Of a DNA stretch of 64,000 bases, positions 8,466 through 18,119 are shown piece by piece (the stretch's first letter is position 1; each line of letters starts with the position of its first letter). A program made the position numbers and the translations under genes. This DNA is from Paenibacillus sp. DMB20. Its GTDB lineage: Bacteria; Bacillota; Bacilli; Paenibacillales; Paenibacillaceae. Where the stretch lies: NCBI RefSeq assembly GCF_000987955.1, contig NZ_LAZU01000028.1, positions 62,001-126,000 on the forward strand, given 5' to 3'. The notes beneath the pieces are model-generated. The model did no database searches and was not told the DNA's origin. It saw only the letters and a list, made by a program, of their open reading frames with translations.

Positions 8466-9720
8466 ATGAAAGCAGAAATTATCGCGGTAGGAACCGAGCT
8501 GCTGCTCGGCCAAATCGTAAATACCAACGCGCAATACTTATCCCGGGAGCTGGCCGGAATGGGCATCGACGTTTATTATCAAACGGTGGTGGGCGACAAC
8601 CTGGGGCGCATCAAGGATGCGCTTAAGTTGTCCAGTACCCGAGCGGACATCGTGGTTCTTACCGGCGGCCTGGGTCCGACCCAGGATGACCTGACGAAAG
8701 ACGCCGTTGCCGAATTCATAGGCACCTCGCTGCATATCGACCGGATGGCGATGGACAATATCGACCGTTTCTTTATGGACCGGGGAATCAAAATGACGGA
8801 AAACAACAAGCGCCAGGCCCTTGCCATCGACGGCGGAACGCCGCTTCCGAACGAAACGGGACTGGCTGTGGGAAATGCGGTGACCCATGAAGAGACGCAT
8901 TATATTTTGCTCCCGGGTCCTCCCAAGGAACTGATTCCGATGTTTGAGCGGCAGGCCAAGCCGTGGCTGATGCAGCACGTGCTCACGGAGGAGCTGTCGA
9001 TTTATTCCAAAATGCTTAAATTTGCGGGAATCGGCGAATCCGCGCTGGATGACAGGCTTTCCGACCTGATTACGGGGCAAAGCGATCCCACCATCGCCCT
9101 GTATGCCAAAGAAGGCGAAGTGACGGTAAGGATTTCGACCAAGGCTTCAAGCGAAGCGGAAGCGATGAAAAAGCTTGATCGGCTCGAGGAGAAAATCAAA
9201 AGTTTAGCCCCTGAACATTTTTACGCAAACGAGGATGTTCCGATCGAAAAAAGTCATCGTGGACATGATGGCCGATCGCGGCCGGACCCTCAGCGCGGCG
9301 GAGAGCTGCACGGGCGGCCTTGTCATGGAAAGCCTTACGTCGATCCCCGGAAGCGCAACCATGCTGCTTGGAGGAATCGTATGCTACACGAATCAGATCA
9401 AGCACAAGCTCGTTCATGTGCCGAAACAGCTGCTTGAAGGAGACGATGCTCCGGGTGCTGTTTCCGCCGAAGTGGCACAGGTGCTGGCCGAGCAGATCCG
9501 AATGGTTACGGACAGCGACTTCGGGCTTTCCGTGACCGGCGTGGCGGGCCCGGGGTATGCCGAACGCAAGCCCGTCGGTCTTGTCTATATCGGAATCGCG
9601 GAGCGTGGAAAGGAAACCGAAGTTCACGAGCTTGCATTAAAAGGAAACCGCGAAACCATCCGGATTCGTGCGGCCAAGGCGCTCCTGTACCGTTTATGGC
9701 GAAGGCTGACGGATGTTTAG
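8466..9720 (+). pseudogene. cinA: CinA / nicotinamide-nucleotide amidase, frameshifted in this sequence
   Basis: The N-terminal COG1058 (MoCF-like) domain begins MKAEIIAVGTELLLGQIVN, with GGLGPTQDDLTK. The C-terminal CinA amidase domain (AESCTGGLVMES, VTGVAGPG) is in the next frame. The break is at an A6 run, 9247-9252. With five A the frame reads VPIEKVIVDMMADRG, and one 417-aa protein of normal length results. CinA deamidates nicotinamide mononucleotide and is competence-induced in some bacteria. The gene sits directly upstream of recA as usual. Most likely intact in the organism. Confidence 0.9.
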
Positions 9721-9786
9721 GCCAGTAAAAAATTAACAGCAGGGTTGTTTCCCGTGCGGCCGGGGAGTATAATCTAGATACGGAAG

Positions 9787-9830
9787 AACCCGTGGCATAT
9801 CAGATGATTAGCCGCGGTTTTTGCCTTTTT
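9787..9830 (+). terminator. Terminator between cinA and recA
   Basis: AACCCGTGGC (9787-9796) pairs imperfectly with GCCGCGGTT (9811-9819) and is followed by T-rich sequence. Confidence 0.6.
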
Positions 9831-9878
9831 GGGCGATGGCGCGGTTATAACCGAGGAGGGATGGCCCGCCAAAAAAAA

Positions 9879-9892
9879 CGAATGTATGTTCG
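9879..9892 (+). promoter_or_regulatory. LexA (SOS) box upstream of recA
   Basis: CGAATGTATGTTCG matches the Bacillus LexA/DinR box CGAAC-N4-GTTCG with one mismatch. It lies 9 bases before the recA -35. Confidence 0.85.
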
Positions 9893-9901
9893 AAAAAAAG
9901 C

Positions 9902-9930
9902 TTGGCAAACGTGTGAAAACGAGGTATTAT
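9902..9930 (+). promoter_or_regulatory. recA promoter
   Basis: TTGGCA (9902-9907), 17-base spacer, TATTAT (9925-9930). It is adjacent to the LexA box. Confidence 0.6.
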
Positions 9931-9963
9931 TATACTATCAACAGTTGAAGGGTTGTGAATGAA

Positions 9964-11025
9964 TTGTCAGATCGTCGTGCTGCGCTGGAGATGGCGCTTC
10001 GTCAGATAGAGAAACAGTTCGGTAAAGGTTCGATTATGAAACTGGGTGAATCAACCCATATGCAAGTCGAGATCGTGCCAAGCGGATCCTTGGCATTGGA
10101 TATAGCGTTAGGAACAGGCGGTCTCCCTAGAGGCCGGATTATTGAAGTGTACGGTCCGGAATCTTCGGGTAAAACGACGGTCGCGCTTCATGCTATCGCA
10201 GAAGTGCAAAAAATCGGCGGACAAGCCGCGTTTATCGATGCGGAGCACGCGCTTGATCCTGCCTATGCCAATAAATTGGGCGTCAACATCGACGAGCTTC
10301 TTCTGTCCCAGCCGGACACGGGTGAACAGGCTCTGGAAATCGCCGAGGCGCTTGTGCGCAGCGGAGCCGTCGACATCATTGTTATCGACTCGGTAGCCGC
10401 GCTCGTTCCGAAAGCGGAGATTGAGGGCGACATGGGTGATTCGCACGTAGGCTTGCAGGCACGTCTGATGTCTCAGGCTCTCCGGAAGCTGTCCGGTGCG
10501 ATCAGCAAATCGAAAACCATCGCCATCTTCATCAACCAGCTTCGCGAGAAGGTTGGCGTCATGTTCGGCAACCCGGAAACGACGCCGGGCGGTCGCGCTT
10601 TGAAATTCTACTCTACGGTTCGCTTGGACGTTCGCCGCGTAGAGAGCATCAAGATGGGGAATGACGTGGTTGGTAACCGTACCCGTATCAAGGTAGTTAA
10701 GAATAAAGTTGCCCCTCCTTTTAAGCAAGCGGAGATTGATATTATGTACGGTGAAGGCATTTCGAAGGAAGGCAGCCTGATCGATATCGGAACCGAGCAG
10801 GATATCGTGGATAAGAGCGGCGCATGGTATTCGTTCGCAGGCGACCGTTTGGGACAAGGCCGGGAAAATGCCAAACAGTTCCTGAAAGAGCATCCGGAAA
10901 TTGCCGATATCATTGAGAATAAAATTCGTGAGGCCAGCAATTTGACCACGAACGTTCCGGTTCAAAACGAAAGCGAAAAGGCCCAGGAAGAAATGGAAGA
11001 ACAGGAATTGTTTAAAGTAGAATAA
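9964..11025 (+). CDS. recA: Recombinase RecA
   Basis: 353 aa. It forms the filament on single-stranded DNA, catalyses strand exchange and promotes LexA self-cleavage. Walker [10 protein letters not shown] is at residues 64-72, Walker B is [12 protein letters not shown], and loop motifs [20 protein letters not shown] are intact. I chose the TTG at 9964 ([10 protein letters not shown]), the usual N-terminus. A GTG at 9955 is too close (2 bases) to GAAGGG (9947-9952). The SOS box indicates DNA-damage induction. The coding frame is intact here, unlike its neighbours. Confidence 0.95.
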   Translation: MSDRRAALEMALRQIEKQFGKGSIMKLGESTHMQVEIVPSGSLALDIALGTGGLPRGRIIEVYGPESSGKTTVALHAIAEVQKIGGQAAFIDAEHALDPAYANKLGVNIDELLLSQPDTGEQALEIAEALVRSGAVDIIVIDSVAALVPKAEIEGDMGDSHVGLQARLMSQALRKLSGAISKSKTIAIFINQLREKVGVMFGNPETTPGGRALKFYSTVRLDVRRVESIKMGNDVVGNRTRIKVVKNKVAPPFKQAEIDIMYGEGISKEGSLIDIGTEQDIVDKSGAWYSFAGDRLGQGRENAKQFLKEHPEIADIIENKIREASNLTTNVPVQNESEKAQEEMEEQELFKVE

Positions 11026-11054
11026 TTAAAGCCGCCTTTGTTTGCGGTGTCTGA

Positions 11055-11093
11055 GGGACCGCCGTGTGTTATCCAAACACGTGGCGGTCCCTT
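11055..11093 (+). terminator. Terminator after recA
   Basis: GGGACCGCC (11055-11063) pairs with GGCGGTCCC (11083-11091), with a short T tail. The stem is extended by GTGT/ACAC-type pairs. Confidence 0.8.
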
Positions 11094-11159
11094 TATGTGG
11101 GAAGTATGGCTTTCAACTGCCGGACGTTTTACGGGATTAAGAAAGGGGGAGGGAATCCT

Positions 11160-11907
11160 ATGAAGGAAAAGTCAAAGTATGATGCGCCGGAGGAGGACTC
11201 ATCCGGGGGGACAGGCGTCTCTCACTTTCCAGATCATGAGGAATTGGTGATCACATCCGTGGAAATGTTGAGGAAACCGAAACACCGCTACTTGATCAGC
11301 TTCGGTCCTTATACCATGACGGTTCATGAAGATGTCATGATAAAATACCGGATGATGAAAGGGTATTCTTTTCGAAAAGAGGAACTTGAAGAGATTGTTA
11401 TTGCGGATGAACGGCAGCAAGCTTATGTGGAAGCTCTTCGCTTCTTGGAACGAAAACCGCGGACAGCCAAAGAAATTTCGGTGCGCCTGCAGCAGAAGGG
11501 GATGACTGAAGGCGGTATCGAGAAGACGGTTCGACGTCTGCAGCGGGAGGGGCTTGTGGATGACGGATTGTACGCCAGGCAGTGGACGGAGCAGCGGATA
11601 ACGAGACAGAAGAAGGGACGGATGTGGATCCGCCAGGAACTGAGACAGAAAGGGATCGGAGCCGAGACGATTGCCGAAGCGTTAAGCGAAGTGAATGAAG
11701 AAGCTGAACTGGCCAGCTGTTACGATATCGGCAAGAAGAAGTGGGTTCAGACCCAAGGTGAAGTTTTGGAGCGGAAACGCAAGACGGGGGCTTTTTTTAA
11801 TGCGGAGAGGTTTTACGGGGGAACAGGTGCGGAAGGTGATCAACCGGCTGGTCATGGAGGACGACGAGGCGGGTGAAGCGTTTGAGGAGCCGGAAATGTT
11901 TGATTAA
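11160..11907 (+). pseudogene. recX: RecX regulatory protein, frameshifted in this sequence
   Basis: RecX restrains and modulates RecA filaments; recA-recX adjacency is common. The start is ATG 11160 behind AAGGGGGAGGG. Characteristic repeats of three-helix modules are seen (FLERKPRTAKEISVRLQQKG, LVDDGLYARQWTEQR, KGRMWIRQELRQKG). The frame breaks at a T7 run, 11792-11798. With six T the end reads KTGAFLMRRGFTGEQVRKVI..., giving one 248-aa protein. Probably intact in vivo. Confidence 0.88.
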
Positions 11908-12254
11908 CCGGATCCCGCGGCTTTTAGCAAAATCCGCGATTCCGGGCGAATATGGGCATTAACCATTGCTTTCCCTTGACAATATCTTTTCATAAATACT
12001 AAAATGATAATGAATCTTTATCAATAAAAGGATGCCTTTTTCCTTCCAAAAAAGTTACCTTTTTGAAAGATTCGGATTCGCCAATTCATAATGAAATGTA
12101 ATCCGCCGGAGTCGGCGGGCTTTGCGTATGCGAAACCGTGCGCAGTGGGACGGCAGTCAGTCTGCCGGGATTTTATGTATGAATGATGTAAAGAAACATG
12201 ACAACTGCACATTCCCAAGGAATGCCTTGGAGGAACCAACGAGGAGGTGAACAG
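11908..12254 (+). promoter_or_regulatory. rny promoter and 230-base leader with a dyad at the start site
   Basis: TTGACA (11976-11981), 18-base spacer, TAAAAT (12000-12005) form a good sigma-A promoter. TGATAA (12005-12010) and TTATCA (12018-12023) form an inverted repeat over the expected transcription start. The leader to rny is about 230 bases and contains a CCGCCGGAGTCGGCGG-type hairpin near 12103-12120. No other gene is seen in the stretch. Confidence 0.55.
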
Positions 12255-13797
12255 ATGGAATCTTGGATCTGGATCATAATCGTTCTCGTTGTAGCCGCTA
12301 TATTCTTTGGGTTCGGTTATTTTATTCGCAAATCCCTTGCAGAAGCTAAAATTTCCAGCGCGGAGCATGCCGCACTTCAAATCGTGGAAAACGCGAAGAA
12401 GGAAGCGGAGGCGCTGAAGAAAGAAACGGTTCTCGAAGCTAAGGATGAAGTCCATAAAATTCGGGCCGAAGCTGAAAAAGACACTCGTGAACGTCGGAAT
12501 GAAATTCAACGACAGGAACGGAGATTGTTGCAAAAGGAAGAGTCGCTGGATAAAAAAATTGGAATCTTTGGAACGTAAAGAAGAACAAGTGGCGAACAAA
12601 GAGAAACGAATTGAAGAAACCCAGCAACAGATCGATTTGATTTACAAGAATCAGGTGGCAGAGCTGGAGCGGATCTCCAATCTGACCATGGAAGATGCAC
12701 GAAGCATTATTCTCAGCAACGTAGAGCAGGAAGTTCGCCACGAAACCGCGCAGATGATCAAGGAAATCGAGCAGCAGGCAAAGGAAGAGGCCGACAAGAA
12801 GTCGCGTGAAATCATCACGCTTGCCATCCAGCGCTGTGCAGCCGATCATGTAGCGGAAACAACGGTTTCCGTCGTCACTCTGCCGAACGAAGAAATGAAG
12901 GGCCGGATTATCGGCCGCGAAGGCCGCAACATCCGCGCGCTTGAAACCCTTACAGGGATCGACCTCATTATCGATGATACTCCGGAAGCGGTTATTCTGT
13001 CGGGCTTTGATCCGATTCGCCGCGAAATTGCCCGTACGGCACTGGAAAAACTGGTTGCAGACGGTCGGATTCATCCGGCGCGCATCGAAGAAATGGTGGA
13101 AAAATCCCGTAAGGAAGTGGACGAACGGATTCGGGAGTACGGGGAACAGGCTACCTTCGAGGTTGGCGTTCACGGACTGCATCCGGATTTGATCAAGATT
13201 TTGGGACGTTTGAAGTTCCGTACAAGTTATGGTCAGAATGTGCTCAAGCACTCCATGGAAGTCGCTTATCTGACCGGCCTCATGGCCGGAGAGCTTGGCG
13301 AAGACATCACATTGGCGAAACGTGCCGGACTGTTGCATGACATCGGTAAGGCGCTGGATCATGAAGTGGAAGGGTCGCACGTTGAAATCGGCGTGGAGCT
13401 GGCGAAGAAGTACAAAGAACATCCGGTGGTTATAAACAGTATTGCTTCTCACCACGGAGACTGCGAAGCCACATCGGTTATTGCAATGCTCGTCGGGGCG
13501 GCGGACGCCTTGTCGGCAGCGAGACCGGGAGCCCGCAGAGAAACGCTGGAAACTTATATCAAGCGTCTTGAGAAGCTGGAAGCCATCACCGAATCATTTG
13601 AAGGCGTGGAGAAATCCTATGCCATCCAAGCCGGACGCGAAGTCCGCGTAATGGTACAACCTGAGAAGATCGATGATGCCGAGGCTTTCCGCTTGGCGCG
13701 TGACATTACGAAGAAGATTGAAAATGAACTGGATTATCCCGGTCATATCAAGGTCACCGTCATCCGTGAAACTCGAGCGGTTGATTACGCAAAATAA
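12255..13797 (+). pseudogene. rny: Ribonuclease Y, frameshifted in this sequence
   Basis: Membrane-anchored endoribonuclease that initiates mRNA decay. The start is ATG 12255 behind GAGGAGGTGAACAG. It has an N-terminal transmembrane helix (residues 4-24), a long coiled coil, a KH domain ([15 protein letters not shown]) and an HD domain ([15 protein letters not shown]). An A7 run at 12552-12558 shifts the frame in the coiled coil. With six A it reads [16 protein letters not shown], and the product is 513 aa, normal for the family. This gene is near-universal and important in Bacillales, so true inactivation is unlikely. Confidence 0.93.
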
Positions 13798-13887
13798 GGT
13801 TTATGATCATCTAAAGTGGCCGATTTCCGGCCACTTTTGTTCTTTCCTGAACGATAAGAGCGCAGCTAAACAGAGGAGTGGATTGGC

Positions 13888-14682
13888 ATCAACGTTTTAT
13901 TCATCGGCGATATTGTAGGCAGTACGGGAAGAAAGGCTCTTCGGGCCTCCCTCCCCGAGTTGAAATCCAAATATAACCCCCATATCATTATCGCAAACGG
14001 CGAGAATGCCGCATCCGGCAGAGGAATTACGGCGGCGATCGCGCATGAGTTTTTTAATTGGGGCGTCCATGGGCTTACGATGGGCAATCATACCTGGGAC
14101 AACCGCGATATTTTTGAATTTATCGATGACGAAACGCGAATGGTCCGTCCCGCGAACTTTCCTCCCGGAACACCGGGCCGGGGGCATACAGTCATCAAAG
14201 CCAACGGAAAAGAGCTGGCCATCGTCAATTTGCAGGGCCGCACCTTTTTGCCGGCCATTGACTGTCCCTTCCGCGCAGCGGATGAGATTGTGGATGAGCT
14301 TCGTAAAAAACACAAGCACATTCTGGTCGATTTTCATGCGGAAGCCACTTCGGAAAAAATCGCCATGGGCTGGCATTTGGACGGACGCGCTTCCATGGTC
14401 GTGGGTACGCATACCCATGTCCAGAGCAACGATGACACGATTTTGCCGAACGGGACAGCCTATATAACGGACACGGGCATGGTGGGTTCCAAAGAAGGAA
14501 TCCTCGGGATGCAGCGTAAAGGCGTACTGTATAAATTTAAAACCCAACTTCCGTCCCGCTTTCAGGTGGATGAAGGAAAATGGCATTTTCATGCGGTATT
14601 TGCACAGCTGGACGATACGACAGGAAAAGCGAAAAAAATCGAAAAAATTCGTCTCTATGAAGATGAATGGCGAATGGATTAA
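13888..14682 (+). CDS. ymdB: YmdB phosphodiesterase, apparent non-canonical ATC start
   Basis: Metallophosphatase (2',3'-cyclic nucleotide phosphodiesterase family) of about 264 aa. The conserved N-terminus NVLFIGDIVGSTGRKAL begins at 13891. Metal-site motifs IIANGENAASGRG, TMGNHTWDNR and VVGTHTHVQSND are intact. The only start that gives the family length is ATC 13888 (or ATT 13882) behind GAGGAG (13873-13878). The first ordinary start in frame is TTG 13960, which would remove the GDIVG metal ligand. A TTG at 13883 is out of frame. It follows rny as in Bacillus, where YmdB affects biofilm and motility decisions. Confidence 0.85.
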   Translation: MNVLFIGDIVGSTGRKALRASLPELKSKYNPHIIIANGENAASGRGITAAIAHEFFNWGVHGLTMGNHTWDNRDIFEFIDDETRMVRPANFPPGTPGRGHTVIKANGKELAIVNLQGRTFLPAIDCPFRAADEIVDELRKKHKHILVDFHAEATSEKIAMGWHLDGRASMVVGTHTHVQSNDDTILPNGTAYITDTGMVGSKEGILGMQRKGVLYKFKTQLPSRFQVDEGKWHFHAVFAQLDDTTGKAKKIEKIRLYEDEWRMD

Positions 14683-14730
14683 AAAAGGCCCGCAGCGGTT
14701 TAAGAGTAAATAAGGAACGATTGACAAAAA

Positions 14731-14757
14731 GAAGGAATCTTTTCCCCGCTCACGAAT
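14731..14757 (+). promoter_or_regulatory. Sigma-H-like promoter of spoVS
   Basis: GAAGGAATC (14731-14739), 11-base spacer, CACGAAT (14751-14757). This is close to the sigma-H consensus RNAGGAWWW / RNNGAAT. spoVS is a sigma-H gene in Bacillus subtilis. Confidence 0.6.
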
Positions 14758-14814
14758 AACATCTAATAAATAAAAGCAAACCATCACTCAACATTCCCAG
14801 GGGAGGTACTTACC

Positions 14815-15075
14815 ATGGAAGTATTAAAAGTTTCAGCAAAATCCAATCCAAATTCAGTTGCAGGTGCACTGGCTGGCGTTCTCCGTGAACGCGGAGGAGC
14901 TGAGCTTCAGGCGATTGGGGCGGGAGCACTGAACCAGGCTATTAAAGCGGTAGCCATTGCCCGGGGATTTGTTGCACCAAGCGGGGTGGACTTGATCTGC
15001 ATCCCTGCTTTTACGGATATTGTGATTGATGGCGAAGACCGGACGGCGATCAAGCTGATCGTAGAACCTAGATAA
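14815..15075 (+). CDS. spoVS: Stage V sporulation protein S
   Basis: 86 aa, near-identical in form to the highly conserved SpoVS family (MEVLKVSAKSNPNSVAGALA, ...GAGALNQAIKAVAIARGFVAPSG). It is an Alba-fold-like small protein needed for spore coat and dehydration steps. GGGGAGG precedes the ATG. It has its own sigma-H-like promoter and a terminator at 15096, so it is monocistronic. Confidence 0.96.
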   Translation: MEVLKVSAKSNPNSVAGALAGVLRERGGAELQAIGAGALNQAIKAVAIARGFVAPSGVDLICIPAFTDIVIDGEDRTAIKLIVEPR

Positions 15076-15095
15076 TGAGGAATGCCTGAGGATGG

Positions 15096-15127
15096 GCCTG
15101 TTTACTCTAAGCGTAAACAGGCTTTTT
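15096..15127 (+). terminator. Terminator after spoVS
   Basis: GCCTGTTTAC (15096-15105) pairs with GTAAACAGGC (15113-15122), then TTTTT. Confidence 0.92.
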
Positions 15128-15209
15128 GCTGTAGGTTGGAAGTCGTAAAAATCCGGCGAGCAGGACGGGGTTCATAAATCGTTTGGCTTTAGAATAGAGG
15201 GGGACGGGC

Positions 15210-16154
15210 ATGAAGGTTGTTGATTTTCATTGCGATGTCTTGAGCAAACTCTGGGAAAATCATGAGGCAAGCTTTGCCGAGGGTCCGGGGCTGGACGTCA
15301 CGCGAAAGACGATGGATCAGGGAAACGTGGCAATGCAGGTATTTGCGGTATTTCTTTCAGAGCGGTATGGCCGTCCCAGTTTCGAAAGGGTGCTGGCCCA
15401 GATTGATATTTTCCGAACCCGGCTGGTGGAGTCCGGGGATTTGGCATGGTTGAAATGGCGGGAGCAGGTAAAAGAAATTCGGGATGGCGGCAAACGATGG
15501 GGAATGCTGTCTTTGGAAGGGCTCGACGGGCTGGAGGGCAATTTGTTTTATGTCCGTCTTTGCTATGAGCTTGGAGTCAGGTTTATGGGACTGACCTGGA
15601 ACCATGCAAACTGGGCGGCTGACGGCGTCATGGAGAAGCGGGGAGGAGGCTTGACGGACAAAGGGAGGGAGTTCGTGGGAATTTGCAATGAACTTGGCAT
15701 GATGTTAGATGTTTCGCATTTGTCACCGGCCGGATTTTGGGAGCTGGCAGAGCTGACGGAACGCCCCTTGATTGCCTCACACTCGAACGCCCGCGCCGTT
15801 TGCCCTCATCCAAGGAATTTATCGGATGAACAGATCCGCGCGATTATTGCCATGGATGGCCTGATCGGTGTCACATTTGTTCCATGGTTCGTCCGCAGCG
15901 GTTCGCAAGCCGTGAAGGCCGATGATCTGCTGCCGCACATAGAGCGGATTTGCAACCTTGGAGGTGAGAAGCATCTGATGTTCGGGTCCGATTTTGACGG
16001 CATCGATCATTGGATAGAAGGATTGGAGAGCCCTGCGAGATATCAGGATTGGGCCAATACCCTTCTGGAGCACTATCCCGAGAAGTTGGTTCAAGGCTGG
16101 ATGTCCGGAAATGCGCTTGACTTTTTGGAGAAACATCTGCCATTAAGGCCCTAG
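15210..16154 (+). CDS. Membrane-dipeptidase-like zinc peptidase (M19)
   Basis: 314 aa metallopeptidase of the renal dipeptidase family, which cleaves dipeptides (including D-residues at the C-terminal position in some members). Zinc ligands are visible: H7 and D9 in DFHCD, the glutamate in LSLEGLDGLEG, and histidines in LDVSHLS and IASHSNARAVC. The C-terminal motif is FGSDFDGID. There is no signal peptide, so it is cytoplasmic. It stands alone between spoVS and korA. Confidence 0.88.
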   Translation: MKVVDFHCDVLSKLWENHEASFAEGPGLDVTRKTMDQGNVAMQVFAVFLSERYGRPSFERVLAQIDIFRTRLVESGDLAWLKWREQVKEIRDGGKRWGMLSLEGLDGLEGNLFYVRLCYELGVRFMGLTWNHANWAADGVMEKRGGGLTDKGREFVGICNELGMMLDVSHLSPAGFWELAELTERPLIASHSNARAVCPHPRNLSDEQIRAIIAMDGLIGVTFVPWFVRSGSQAVKADDLLPHIERICNLGGEKHLMFGSDFDGIDHWIEGLESPARYQDWANTLLEHYPEKLVQGWMSGNALDFLEKHLPLRP

Positions 16155-16222
16155 AAAGCTGCTTGAAATATAAAAATGACAAGCACGACTAAAAAATATC
16201 CCTTGCCTTTTCCACATTAAAC

Positions 16223-16312
16223 CGATAAACTTTATCGTAATTAAATAAATGAAGTTAAATTGTCATAATAATTTTATCAATTCGTGTTTTTAGCAAGTAA
16301 CAGTATTATAAT
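16223..16312 (+). promoter_or_regulatory. korA upstream region: dyad and -10
   Basis: CGATAA (16223-16228) and TTATCG (16232-16237) form a 15-base inverted repeat. A TATAAT at 16307-16312 lies 47 bases before the korA start but has no clear -35. The stretch is AT-rich. The dyad could be an operator; the regulator is unknown. Confidence 0.35.
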
Positions 16313-16358
16313 AGACTCTGGAACTAACGCTTTCATCGAAAAAGGGGAGTGGAAAGGC

Positions 16359-18115
16359 TTGATCAACCAGTTATCGTGGAAAATCGGGGGGCAGCAGGGG
16401 GAAGGGGTAGAGAGTACGGATCGTATATTCTCGACAGCCTTGAACCGGCTGGGTTACTATCTTTACGGGTATCGTCATTTTTCGTCCCGAATCAAAGGGG
16501 GACATACAAATAATAAAATCCGGATCAGCACTCAACCGATCCGATCGATCTCGGATGATTTGGATATCCTCGTTGCCTTCGACCAGGAAAGCATCGACCT
16601 GAATGCTCATGAGCTTCGTCCCGGCGGCGTCGTGGTAGCCGATGCGAAGTTCAGTCCGACGGTACCGGAGGGAACGGACATCCGTTTGTTTGCCGTACCG
16701 ATTACGGCCATCGCGGAGGAATTGGGGACATCCCTGATGAAAAACATGGTGGCTTCCGGAGCCTCATGGGCCCTGCTTGGCTTGCCGCTGGATGTGTTCA
16801 GCCGGGCGGTTGAGGAGGAGTTCGGCCGCAAAGGCGCAGCCGTGGTAGCCCAAAACATCGAGGCCGTCAAAAGAGGGGCCGAATACGTGCTTGAGCTGGC
16901 AGGAGGCCCGCTCGACGAGTTCAGGCTGGAGCCTGCCGACGGCAAGCAGAAGCTGTTCATGATCGGCAATGACGCGATCGGGCTGGGCGCTGTCGCTGCC
17001 GGATGCCGTTTGATGAGCGCTTATCCGATTACGCCGGCTTCCGAGATTATGGAGTACTTGATTAAAAAGCTTCCGAAGTTCGGAGGTACGGTCATCCAGA
17101 CGGAAGACGAGATTGCCGCCGTCACGATGGCGATCGGAGCCAATTATGCCGGCGTCCGGACCATGACCGCTTCCGCGGGTCCCGGCCTGTCTTTGATGAT
17201 GGAAGGGATCGGGCTTGCCGGCATGACGGAAACTCCGGTTGTCATCATTGACACCCAGCGCGGCGGTCCAAGCACGGGACTTCCCACGAAGCAGGAGCAG
17301 AGCGACATCAACGCGATGATCCACGGAACGCACGGGGAAATTCCCAAAATCGTGATCGCCCCCAGCACGATCGAGGAGTGTTTCTATGATACCGTGGAAG
17401 CATTCAACCTGTCCGAGCGTTATCAGGTCCCCGTGATCGTCGTAACGGATTTGCAGCTGTCCTTGGGCAAGCAGTCGTGCGAGCCTTTGGATTACGGCCG
17501 AGTGGCCATCGACCGCGGCAGTCTTGTGCAAGAGGCTCCGGAAACGGAAGACAAAAGTCTTTTTCCAAGGTACGCTTTTACGGAGAACGGCATTTCCCCG
17601 CGGATCCTGCCCGGTCAAAAAAAACGGAATTCACCATGTTACCGGCGTGGAGCACGATGAGTTCGGACGTCCGTCCGAGTCGGCCGAAAACCGGAAGAAA
17701 ATGATGGATAAACGGCTCGGCAAAATAAAACAGGTAGAGGTCACGAATCCGATCATGGCGGATGCTCCTTATGAAAAGCCGGATCTGCTCATCATCGGCA
17801 TGGGCTCCACGGGAGGCACGATTGACCAGGCGCGCCAGTTGCTCGAGAACGACGGGATCAGTACGAACCATCTGACGGTCCGTCTGCTGCACCCGTTCCC
17901 GGCCGAAGCCGTTCGCCCTTACGTCGAACAGGCCAGACAGGTTATTGTCGTCGAGAACAACGCAACCGCCCAATTGGCCAATCTGATCAAGCTGCATGTC
18001 GGCGGCCGCGAGAAGATGAACAGCGTGCTTAAATACGACGGGAATCCTTTCCTTCCATCCATCATTTACAGTGAATCCAAAAAAAGTCTTCGTCGACAGC
18101 AAGGAGCTGGTATAA
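16359..18115 (+). pseudogene. korA: 2-oxoacid:ferredoxin oxidoreductase, fused gamma-alpha subunit; two frameshifts in this sequence
   Basis: With KorB it oxidises 2-oxoglutarate (or another 2-oxoacid) to the acyl-CoA and reduces ferredoxin. The N-terminal gamma domain (WKIGGQQGEGVEST, HFSSRIKGGHT) is followed by the alpha pyrimidine-binding region (SAYPITPASEIMEYL). The start is TTG 16359 after AAGGGGAG. The frame breaks at A8 17617-17624 and again at A7 18079-18085. With one base fewer in each, the protein is 584 aa and ends VFVDSKELV at 18115, four bases before korB. That fit argues for sequencing errors. Confidence 0.9.
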
Positions 18116-18119
18116 AAAA

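Noticed and set aside
10108..10965. A 285-codon open frame opposite recA
   Set aside because: Shadow of recA; no start signals and no family-like content.
12005..12023. Fur box at the rny promoter
   Set aside because: Only a partial match to the Fur consensus and no iron gene nearby; kept only as an unnamed dyad.
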